Origin: Pseudisothecium myosuroides
Taxonomy: Eukaryota > Streptophyta > Bryopsida > Hypnales > Lembophyllaceae
Reading direction: 5' to 3'
Length of the DNA: 64,000 nt
Assembly (NCBI GenBank): GCA_951799445.1
Contig: OX637290.1
Coordinates: 3,102,501-3,166,500, forward strand
Shown here: piece after piece, positions 46,732 through 56,877 of the stretch
How positions within the stretch are numbered: position 1 is the stretch's first letter
How the letters are laid out: each line of letters opens with the position of its first letter
The notes under the pieces: generated by a model
The model's input: only the letters and a program-made list of their open reading frames with translations
Told to the model about the DNA's origin: nothing
Databases searched by the model: none
Made by a program: the position numbers and the translations under genes

Positions 46732-47159
46732 TAAGGTAAAAGCACCAACAGTCAATCATTTAAGCAATTTTGGAGCAGTTTGTGCATAATAACAAGTGGT
46801 GGGAAGATTTCCCATGTAGGAAGATAGGAAATATGGGGATTGCAAAATTTTCAGAATTTTATTCCTAAAATTGAATTTTCAGTGAATTTTAGGAACCAAA
46901 AAGTGCATTTCACTAGTAGTCATTGTCTAAAGTCTTCCAATTCCAATCATTCAAGAATTATTTTCCCGCTCACTGCTTCATACTTTCTTGCTCACTACTT
47001 TCCGGACATGTATTATAACCTTGTTAGTTCCAACCTTGAAAAGGACCAAAAAAACATATTCAAAACTTCGGTTGGATATCTCTTCCAGCCTTGGTTGGAA
47101 ATACAACAGTCCTACAGGTTGGGTGGTGGGCGTGGTTGACTAGTGGTGCTTCCACCTTA
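46732..47159. mobile_element. TA-flanked AAGGT(A/G)GAAGCACC element, copy 2
   Basis: The left end TAAGGTAAAAGCACCA and right end TGGTGCTTCCACCTTA bound 428 bp with TA at both edges. The body aligns with 8722-9553 (GGAACCAAAAAGTGCATTT, CAGGTTGGGTG). A related but unbounded partial copy precedes it at about 46320-46640. Confidence 0.7.
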
Positions 47160-47520
47160 GTGCATTGAAAGAGCCAGGGCCAAACTTCCTCACATGCAAC
47201 TTTTGATAATGAAAAGCCTCCTCCTTTTGTTTCAAAGACAACAAGTTAACTCTGGCAGTGTGCCGTCCATGTTTCATTTGTTGCATCCAAGAGTTTGTCA
47301 ATGCTGTCATTTGATTTTGTTGTAGGCGGGGTATGGAAACGTGCTTCAAAAAATTATTAATTGTAAGAAATGCAAGTTATATTAAAGCATATTATTTGAT
47401 GAATAATCAAGAAATCATAGAGAACTTCATGTACTAGTTGGATTAATTTCTCATTGGACATTGATCCTTATCTTTCCTATTCAAAATTAACAACATGGAT
47501 CACAATCATGCGGTTTCTAA

Positions 47521-47775
47521 AGAAGGTAGGTACACCCATAACCACCACTTTTTCCTACTGAGGTTATTACTATTATTAGACTAGTCAAATTTTCATATGT
47601 TCCCCAACGCACCAAAGAACGTGGCATTTTGATACTGTATGCAAAAGTTATTAAAGGAACAAAGTTTGGTTCTAAAAGCGTTTCTTTTACATAGGTACAA
47701 CACTGATTTTGGAGATGTATACATAGTAAAGATGGCGGTTTAGGGTCAGTGGCACATTTGGATGTACCTATCTTA
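47521..47775. mobile_element. TA-flanked MITE, AAGGTGGGTACCCC family, copy 3
   Basis: The left end AAGGTAGGTACACCCATAAC and right end TGTACCTATCTTA flank a 255-bp body sharing CGCACCAAAGAACG and GATGGCGGTTTA with copy 1. Confidence 0.65.
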
Positions 47776-47906
47776 CAAAAATGTCGGTCACTAAATTGAT
47801 GGCATAGCATTATTTAGAAAGCTAAAAAATTGTTGGCTTGGGCTCGGAGATGCACTTACTATACTGGAATGGAGATTGAGTCACTCTGTACAATGGAGTA
47901 CCAGCC

Positions 47907-48748
47907 GGTGATTGCAAGAAACACTTGTACTATTTGTTGCGTTTTGCATTTTTTGGACTTTTAGTACTTTTTGTATTATGAGTCACCTTCGGTACTATTG
48001 AAGGCATGGAACATAAAATTTGAATGGTCAATTAGATTTCAAATTAACTATTTTAACAACATGTGATGTTCATCATTGGATAACAAAAATGGATGGAAAT
48101 ACTTAATTTGCCATTAAAAAAACAATTTACATTGGCAGATAGAAGGTATTACAAGCCCCAACAACACTATTGAATCTTTTTGTGTACCCTGAAGTACTAT
48201 TTTGAGCCACATGCTACAATTTACCTTAGAAAATGAGACTTTCACGTTTCTATTTTTGAAAATTAGGAAATGAGTTTGAAAATTTTATTTTAAAAGTGAC
48301 CATTGTTGCCAACTAAGATCAAAGTAGGAAGATCAAAGCTAGAACTAAAAACCATTTTTAATTCACATAAATTCAACCTGAATATAGTACACTTTAGGCC
48401 AATATAAAACACACTTGGAAAATGTTTTTGGAAATTACTCTCTTGAGAAGGTGTATTTCTATTAGAAGAGCTAGACTACCAAATTTGATGATGTAACTCT
48501 TCAAAAAAGGTACTCGATAGTACTAAAAATCACCAAAACCGCATGTGTGATATATATTCAAAATTCAATTTCACCTATTAAATTAATTTTGAAAAAATTG
48601 AAATAATTCAAGTGCATTTTCTATTGCTATAGGAAGCTTGCTTTTGAATTTCATATTCATTCAATCATTTTTGCAATACTTATGGCACAAAACAACTTCC
48701 ACATTGAATGTGTGACGGAAAATAGTACATGTGTTTCTTGCAATCACC
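47907..48748. mobile_element. GG(G/A)TGATTGCAAGAAACAC element, copy D2
   Basis: The left end GGTGATTGCAAGAAACACTT and right end GTGTTTCTTGCAATCACC bound about 842 bp, collinear with D1 with only scattered differences. No transposase frame. Confidence 0.8.
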
Positions 48749-49137
48749 CATCGGGGGTGCTATGTTGTGAGCTTTGGAGCGTGAGCCCAAGATCCCAAGA
48801 GCCTGTGAGCCTTCAATTTTTGGCGTAATTTTTTGTGATTTTCAGGGTGTAGGCCTATGATCGTGGTTAAGAATTAAGGATCTTTGGAACTAGTGAACTT
48901 AAAAAAATACTCCCTCCATCCCGAAATAAATTATGGGTTTCTTGGAAATGACTTGATTAGTGTGTGAGTAATTTGTATTCTGAAAGAATTGTGCAATTGC
49001 TATAGCTTTTAGTCAACCCCACTAGGCATGAAAGGGTGGAAGTCAACTATGAAGTGGTGTGTGTTGAAAATAAGCGTCGAAATTGAAAAAAATTCCCTCT
49101 TTTTAGAATTGCTCCGGTGCTATAATTTTGGTTCAAT

Positions 49138-49327
49138 TACTACAAGAGAAAGGGGTGTTTTAAGTGAGTTTTTAAGTATAGTCCTAGACACATGATTTTA
49201 AGTAATGACCTTTAAAGAGATTTTCAGTAAAATTTTGCTGAAAATCTCTTTAAAGGTCATTACTTAAAATCATGTGTCTAGGACTATACTTAAAAACTCA
49301 CTTAAAATACCCCTTTCTCTTGTAGTG
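49138..49327. mobile_element. CACTA-type MITE with AAT target duplication
   Basis: The right end, read inward, is CACTACAAGAGAAAGGGGTA; the left end is TACTACAAGAGAAAGGGGTG (first C changed). The 190 bp is an almost perfect hairpin centred on AAAATTTTGCTGAAAAT. AAT at 49135-49137 and 49328-49330 is the 3-bp target duplication. The ends differ from the 16.25-kb MITE, so a second CACTA subfamily is present. Confidence 0.88.
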
Positions 49328-49330
49328 AAT

Positions 49331-49790
49331 CTTCAACCAAGGTTTTTGCAGTGAACTCAGATGACATCTTCTAAGTTCAGTTTTGATGGTACCCTGTCAT
49401 TCAATTACGAGAAACTTTTGTAAAAAATCTTTGATCAGGCACTCCTATTATGCAAAGCAGGTCACTGTTTGTCAAAGAAGTATCCTCAACTACAAGTCCA
49501 AAACGTGGTTCTCTTCCATGATCATTTTGTGAACGTTCTCTCCTTAGTTTGTAAAATCACAACAGATATACAACAAGCAATTCAGCTTAACTAAGCCTAA
49601 ATTGCCCTCTAAATAAGAGAGTTATTAGACTTAGCACTTCTTGTATTCAAGTGGCGAATTTAATTTGGGACAAGTATATATGGAAACCTTAGATTCATTT
49701 CAGGACAGAGGGAGTATATCAGTTGGCCTGAAATAGGGTTGAGTATTTCCAAATGTTTTCCAAACACCTTATCTATACACCCTATCTATT
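49331..49790. other. No supported feature
   Basis: AT-rich sequence between the CACTA MITE and a tandem array; nothing recognisable. Confidence 0.4.
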
Positions 49791-49804
49791 TTTTAATTTT
49801 TTAA

Positions 49805-50600
49805 TTCTTAGTAGTGACTTCGTCACCCCTATAGAATCAAAGACTCCTCTCAGCACAAAGAGGACCATTGGAAGGTATAGAAGTTGGGACTTTGAATTTT
49901 TATTTTTATTCTTTTTCAATTCTTTTTCTTTTTGTTGCGATTTCATCACCACCTTCCAAAAGCCCCTAGAAGGTTTTGAGGCTTGGGACTCTCAAAACTA
50001 TTTATTTTTAAATTTAAAATTAAAAAAAAATCTTTTAAATTTTTTTAATTTGTAACTTCATCACCCTGAAAAACCCCTCTACCAAGAGACCTTTCAGGGT
50101 TTGGAGTTTGAGACTTTCAATTTATATATTTATTTACATTTTTTCAAAAAAATTTGCAACTTTGTGACCCCAAGAACCCCCTCTTCATATCGAGAGGCCC
50201 CTTTCGGGGTTTGGAATTTGGAACTCTGTATAAAAATTAAAAGTTTTTTTGTTTTGTTTTTTTTCAATTTTTTTTCAATTTTTTTTGCAACTTTGTGACC
50301 CCAAAGAACCCCTCTCAATACCAAGAGACCCCTCCTGGGGTTTGGAGTTTGGAACATTCATAAAAATAAATTATTATTATTATTTTATTTTTTTCAAATT
50401 TTTTTTTCCGCAACTTTGTGACCCCAAAAAAACCCTCTTGGTATAGAGAGACACCTTCCGGGGTTTGTGGTTTAGAACTCCCCCCCTTCAAAAAAAGGAT
50501 TTTTTATTTTTATTTTTTTCAAATTTTTTTCTCGCAACTTTGTCATCCCCAGAAACCTCTCTTAGTACTAAGAGACCCCTTCTAGGGTTCAAGGTGGATT
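49805..50600. repeat. Tandem array of about 105-130-bp units
   Basis: Seven diverged units start with (G/C)(C/T)AACTT(T/C)(G/A)T(C/G)ACCCC at about 49814, 49937, 50051, 50156, 50287, 50411 and 50534. Each continues with ACCCCTCT, AGAGACCCCT and GGGGTTTGGAGTTTGG, then a T-rich stretch of variable length. The frames inside are low-complexity and not protein-like. Confidence 0.85.
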
Positions 50601-50707
50601 AAAATTGTCGCCCGCCATTAGGCCAAGCCAAGTGCGGTGTGTGTGCTGACAAGCTTCCATGGTCATAGGTCCACGATCATAGGAATTAATAATAGAAGTT
50701 TGTAGTT

Positions 50708-51438
50708 GGGTGGTTGCACGAAACACTTGTATAATTTGTTGCGTTTTGCAACAATACTCATGATTTTTTCTAGAGTACTTTAAAATTATAAAATCAATTT
50801 ATAAAAAAATATGACCAATGTATGCATCTTTAAGATGTAGGTATCCACTGAAGGAAATTCATTAAAAAATTCTCTAAGTAGGAGAACTAGAAAAGTGCCA
50901 AATTGCTAGAAAATGCATATTTTGATGTTTTAATTAGTAGAAAATAGGAAAAAATTAAATAAATAAATAAAAAATTAGACATTTGTAGAAACTCTATGGA
51001 GATGTTCATTCACCAAAAAAAAAACCAAAATAATTTTTTACATGCTTCAAAATGCAAGTAGAAAGAGGCTCACTTTGTAGACTTCTACACCACATAAAAT
51101 TAAGTATTTTTAGAATTACTTTGGACAATAGCTACAAATCTACTAGAAGACCATCTCTACCAAATTTCAGCTCCAAATTCATTCTTGTGGGTACTAAATA
51201 ATACTAAATCCCTCTAAATTAGCATTTGTGATAAAATATCAAGGGCTATTATTAAATAGTACAACATTTTTTTAAATTCTAAAAAATTAGACAAGGTGCG
51301 TAATAGTCATAAATACCTTGTCTACAAATTTTGAGTCATTTTGAGTCATTTTGAGTCAAAATGAAAACGTTATGGCCAAAAAACTAATTAGCATGCAACG
51401 TGTGCCAAAAATAGTACAGGTGTTTCATGCAATCACCC
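50708..51438. mobile_element. GG(G/A)TGATTGCAAGAAACAC element, diverged copy D3
   Basis: The left end GGGTGGTTGCACGAAACACT and right end GTGTTTCATGCAATCACCC bound 731 bp. After the first 45 or so bases the body differs much from D1 and D2, so it is a related subfamily sharing ends. Confidence 0.65.
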
Positions 51439-51565
51439 AATTTCTCCACTATTTACTCTGTTAACCTCAAAAGTTTCAAGTTTTTTTTTGTCAATGCTCT
51501 GGGCTCACAAAGGGTACGCTCATAGCTTTTAAGCTCACATTTTTAGGCTCACAAACTAGCTTCAT

Positions 51566-52964
51566 TGGTGGGGTACCATTCAAAATGGCGTTTTTGCATT
51601 TGCAAGGAAGGAAATTTCATATCTACCAACTTTGACAAACTCCTGAGGGTTGAAAAATTGTTTTTTTACCATGAAATTTTTGGCACAAGAACATCTTTAT
51701 GTAAGTAACATGTGGATCAAGTTTCAAGGTCAAAGGATTCATCAAAAAAAAGATATTCAAAGTTTACCAATATGTGTAGCGGTGAGAAAATTTTCACTAC
51801 TACCAACTTTGACACCCTCTCGAGGGTTGAAATATGTTTTTTTTACCATGAAATTTTTGGCATGAGATCATCTCTATGATGATAATATGTGTGCCAAATT
51901 TCAAGGTCAAAAGATTTACACAAAAAGGATATATAAAATCTACCAACAGGTATAGTTGTGAGAAACAATTTCACTACTATCAACCTTGACACTCTTCCAA
52001 GGGTTGAAAAATTATTTATTTACCATGAAATTTTTATTCTGGAATCATCTCTATGATAATAACATGTATGCCAAATTTCAAGGTCAAAAGATTTGCCAAA
52101 AAAAATATATGCTAATTCTACCAACATGTGTTGTTGTGAGAAACATTTTACTACTGCTAACTTTGACACTATCCCAATGGCTGAAAAAAAAACATTTTAC
52201 AATGAAATTTTTGGCAAGAGATCATATCTATATTGATAATAAGTGTGACAAATTTCAAGGTCAAAAGATTTACTAAAAAAAATATATGCTAATTCTACCC
52301 AAATGTGTAGTTGTAAGAAGGATTTTATATATCCATGTGAAAATTTACCCATAAAATGACACTATCCCAAGGGCTGAAAAAATCATTCTCACAACAACAC
52401 ATGTTGGTAGAATTAGCATATATTTTTTTTGGCAAATCTTTTGACCTTGAAATTTGGCATACATGTTATTATCATAGAGATGATTCCAGAATAAAAATTT
52501 CATGGTAAATAAATAGTTTTTCAACCCTTAGAATAGTGTCAAGGTTGATAGTAGTGAAATTGTTTCTCACAACTACACATGTTGGTAGATTTTATATATC
52601 CTTTTTGTGTAAATCTTTTGACCTTGAAATTTGGCACACATATTATTATCATAGAGATGATCTCATGCCAAAAATTTTATGGTAAAAAAAACATATTTCA
52701 GCCCTCGAGAGGGTGTCAAAGTTGGTAGCAGTGAAAATTTTCTCACCGCTACATATATTGGTAAACTTTGAATATCTTTTTTCTGGTGAATCTTTTGACC
52801 TTGAAATTTGATCCACATGTTATTAACATAAAGATGTTTTTGTGCCAAAAATTTCATGGTAAAAAAACAATTTTTCAACCCTCAGGAGTTTGTCAAAGTT
52901 GGTAGATATGAAATTTCCTTCCCTGCAAATGCAAAAAAGCCATTTTGAATGGTACCCCACTATA
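51566..52964. repeat. 1.4-kb palindrome built from 177-bp tandem units
   Basis: Outer ends GGTACCATTCAAAATGGC (51572) and GCCATTTTGAATGGTACCCC are complementary. In the left arm the motif TTGACA recurs at 51632, 51809, 51986 and 52162, spacing 177, 177 and 176. In the right arm its complement recurs at 52538, 52715 and 52892, spacing 177 and 177. Each unit carries GGGTTGAAAAAT, ACCATGAAATTTTTGG and AATTTCAAGGTCAAAAGATT. The unpaired centre (about 52150-52385) holds a further diverged unit. Frames of 70-96 codons here are repeat shadows (177 is a multiple of 3). Confidence 0.9.
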
Positions 52965-53190
52965 CAAGATGAATTCATGTTGTTATTTCCAAGATCCTTC
53001 TATAAAAGAGAGAATAAGTTCATTGCATGAAGTATGGGATATTCTTATAGGAAAATTTTAGATTGTGATTCATATTTGATAATTGTTGAGCACTTTTTGT
53101 AATGTCTCTAGCTAATTTATAGATGTTGATGAGGCCCTTTACATATATGTACAATATAAATCTGCATCCAATTCCATGTGTAGAATTGTC

Positions 53191-54095
53191 TTAATTTCTG
53201 AAGTCCCAAGGCCTTCTTTCCATCAAATTCCACTCAAAAATGTCGTTTCTAATGCAAAGTGCAAAAACTTAAAATTAAAAAAGTTACATATTTAACTGTA
53301 GGATCTTACACTATACTAATATGAAAGTGTGGAATAAATTTCAAAATTTTTGACTGCGTACATTGCAAGATATTTGCGTTGAAGTGGTGAAATCTAGCTT
53401 TGAATATTCTTAGTTTAAATTTTTTGAATTATGGAATTTGAATTTAAAAAAACTTATATTAAATAATTGAGTTCAAAGTTTAGGAATTCTTTTTCAAAAG
53501 ACACACACTTGGTTTTCATTCTTTAAAAAATTATTAAGTAGAAGTAGATCTATAATTGAGTGAAAAAAGAAATTATTCATAGCTCTAACTAAAGGTGGAA
53601 TTGAAAGATAATAATTCCAATGGTGAGATTGTTCTAACAAACAAACTTAACCTTGTCAAATGATTTTTTAATGAAAAATTGTGAAAAGTGCATTCATTTC
53701 ATAAACAAATCCTATAAGTTATTTTTTCAAAAAGATGCTTAGATTGCTTGAAAAACAAGATTGTCTATGACTTTCACATCACTAATTAAATGGAATGAAT
53801 CAAAGCTTTCCATATACTAGACAAAAATATGATTTGTAAGAAATAATTTTTTTAAATTCTTATTTTAAGTTTTAGTGGATTTAATTTTTTGCTTGACAAT
53901 GTATAAATTGTATTTAGGATGACATAACTTTTGCTTTTATGCACATACTGAAATAAAAAGTTATATTCCCAGAAAGATAATGTGTTTTACTATCTTAAGA
54001 AAAAACTAAAAAACTAATGACAAAAATCAAGACCATAGGAGCCTACTTAGAATCCATTTTGTTCCTTCAAGGTACAATGGGCCTTTAGAGGTTAA
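53191..54095. mobile_element. TTAA-flanked element, copy E4
   Basis: The left end TTAATTTCTGAAGTCCCAAG (diverged from TTAACCCCTAAATGCCCAAG) and right end GGGCCTTTAGAGGTTAA bound about 905 bp. The body matches E1 in reverse orientation (TAGGATCTTACACTA, CATTGCAAGATATTTGCGTT). Its right TTAA is shared with E5. Confidence 0.65.
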
Positions 54096-55006
54096 TCCCT
54101 CAAGGCTTAACAACTTTTTGACAATGGAGGTTTTCAATGAATTATTATCCCACTTTGATATTTTTGTGCACATGGATGTGATTGAAAATTTTAATTTTAA
54201 CTATACAAAAGTAAAAACTACTTTGTCTGGTATGCATGGAATTAATTGTGAAAAATATTGACTATTCAATTTTTAAATTCTAACAATTTTGGTTGATCAA
54301 CTTTATAGGCAAAAAATGCAGTTTTGGAGGAAGAAAAATTATAAAAAGATGAATAATGCTTTTTTACACACACCCCAAAAAATTGTATTGGAATCTAAGG
54401 CAAATGTAGTATCTTTTAATTTTTTTAAATGAGAAATAAAAAACTCTCTCAAATTTGAACACATTTCCAAACATACAAAAGGAATAGAAAACCAAAACTA
54501 ACCAAATTGGATCCTATAAAATTATTATATATATATCAATATTTGAAATTTAACAATTGATATTATAAGCATATTGTTTGGAACATCTTCAAAACATTTA
54601 GAATCATTCTAATTATTTTGTATTCTTAGTTACACCAGATTGAACCTTGTATTTTTAAAATTGCTAAAATTACAAATTTGAAAAAAAAATTCTCTAAATC
54701 AAGTTTGTTTGTGTAGAATAAAGACTATAAATGTCCAAGAAAATGTTTTTTTCCATCCCTACTATTCCTTGCACTGGAAAAAATTATGTTTGCTCTCTTT
54801 TTCTATGAGCCTAGATTTCCTACATAAAATTTTAAATACTTCCCATATTGAAATTTTGAAAATTGAAAAATGCAATAAGTATGTCAACTTGTTGCTCTAC
54901 AAGATACTACTTTACAAAATATTGAGATTTGTTTCACCATATTGAGAATTCGCCATTGAAAATTTGAAGAAGACACATTGTGTCTTTTTAGTCCTCAAAG
55001 GGTTAA
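54092..55006. mobile_element. TTAA-flanked element, copy E5
   Basis: The left end TTAATCCCTCAAGGC and right end CCTCAAAGGGTTAA bound about 915 bp. It abuts E4 at a single shared TTAA, as expected if one inserted at the edge of the other. No coding capacity. Confidence 0.6.
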
Positions 55007-55033
55007 GTTTGATTGTGGTAGTTGTGTCTATTT

Positions 55034-55775
55034 GGGTCGTTGCAAGAATGACCTTCCGTTTTTGTTCCACTTTGGTTGTTTTTGGCTAGTACTCCCGGTA
55101 CTACGAGATTTTTGCATATGAATTTTTTTAAATGGAATAAAATGAGGATAATTAGTATAACACTTGAAATAGCATATTACCAAAGTTTCAGACCTAAAAA
55201 AAATCAAAATCAAAAGTTATTCACAAAAACGTGTGAGTTGAAATTTTGAAGAAAATACATAGTTTGACGTTTTAATTTGTACAAAATAGGAAAAACAATT
55301 TTCAAAGAAACTAAAAATTTTCCATTTGGAAAGACTTTAGTTTGAAGAGATTTCACCAAAAAAATTATTTTGAAACCATCTTTTACATTCACAATTGCGC
55401 GCGCAAGGGAGCCTTCTTTGCATGGACGTAGAGGACATACAATATAATATTTTTTAATGCCCCTTGGTAGGAACATGACTTCCTACTATGGGAATAGAAC
55501 ATAGAAATTTCAGTTCCAAATCATTAATTTTGAGGACTCCATAGTACTAAAACCCCTTAAAACTCAAAACGTGATATATTAGTTTAAATGATTTTTAAAT
55601 ATAAAATGATTTTTGAAATTTTTTGAAAAATATGAGATATGATTAAACTCAAGAGAATCTTCTCCAATAAAAATTTCAAGTTCATGCAAGTCATGCTGCA
55701 AAAGTTATAGCAAAAAGAAGCATCCGCACTCGTTTTGTGACAATGTTACAGTACTAGTCTTTCTTGCAATGACCC
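55034..55775. mobile_element. GGGTC(G/A)TTGCAAGAA element, copy F1-C
   Basis: The left end GGGTCGTTGCAAGAATGACC and right end CTTTCTTGCAATGACCC bound 742 bp, the same length as F1-A and in the same orientation. Shared text includes TTTTTGTTCCACTTTGG and AAGGGAGCC(T/C)TCTTTGCATG. Confidence 0.85.
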
Positions 55776-55949
55776 ATTCCAATAAACCAACCCATACTTG
55801 TGGTCTTAGAGATTTGCCAACGTCATCAAATAAAAACCTAATTCCTCATTTTGTAGGTAGTCAAGGATTGGTTCAACTGGTTGTAATTTAAATTTACGTC
55901 ATTTTGTAATAAATTTTCACAACTTCAATGGCCCCCACATGAATACAAA

Positions 55950-56877
55950 TTAACCCCTAAAGTCTTATTATTTTCTCAAGGGACAAAATGGATTTTGAAT
56001 AGGCTCTTATGGTCTCAATTTCATTGTGATTTTTTTAATTTGTTTTTGAAGATAGTAAAACATACAAGCTTTTTAGAAATATAATTTTTTTTCAATCAAT
56101 GCCCCAAAGCAAAAGCTATGCCATCCTAGGCCAAAAAATGGAATTTGACAGGTAGCCCCCCAAAACTCACAAAAATACAAAATAAAATTTCAATTTTTTT
56201 CCTTTAAATACTATATTTTTGTCTACATGTGAAGCTTTGATTAATTCTATTTGAACTAGTGATGAGAAAGTTATGGACAATCTTATTTTTTGGAAAATCC
56301 ATAAGAGTCTTGTTGAAAAAATAACTTGTAGGATTTGTTTTTTAATGCAATTTTCACAATTTTTCACAATTTTTTCTTGCCAGGGTTAAATTGTTTGCTA
56401 GAATAATCTCACCGTTGGAATTATTGTATTTCAATTCTATCTTAGAGCTACTAGTAATTTAGATTTTTGTTCAATCTTGAACCTAATTTTACTCAACAAT
56501 TTTTTAAAGAATGAAAATCAAGTGATTGCTTTTTTCTTAAGCTTTTTTTCTTGGACTTTCAACTCAATTCTTCAATATAAAAAAAAATTTAATTCAAAGT
56601 TTGTAGTGCAAAAAATTTCTACAAATGGCAAGCAGAGTCACTTGAAGTTACAAGCCAAAGTTCAATTTTTTTTTCCAAATTTAAATGCTAATATCTTCCA
56701 ATCTGTATGGTAAAACTTCATAAAAATTTACCAGATGGTCTAAGACAAGTGAAGTATAAGATCGTATGGTTAGATTCTAATAAATATATTATTTATATTT
56801 TCTTGGATGAACGCAACAAAAGTGGTAGTTTTGAGTATTTTTTGACAAAATATCAACCTTGGGACATTTGGTGTTAA
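55950..56877. mobile_element. TTAA-flanked CCCCTAAAG element, copy E6
   Basis: The left end TTAACCCCTAAAGTCTTATT and right end GGGACATTTGGTGTTAA bound 928 bp. The body shares AAAGTTATGGACAA-like and AATATCTTCCAATC text with E1 and E2. Confidence 0.7.

Noticed and set aside
51650..52276. Frames of 71 and 96 codons sharing MKFLA text
   Set aside because: They repeat every 59 codons because the DNA repeat is 177 bp; their inverted counterparts occur in the right arm, so they are repeat shadows.
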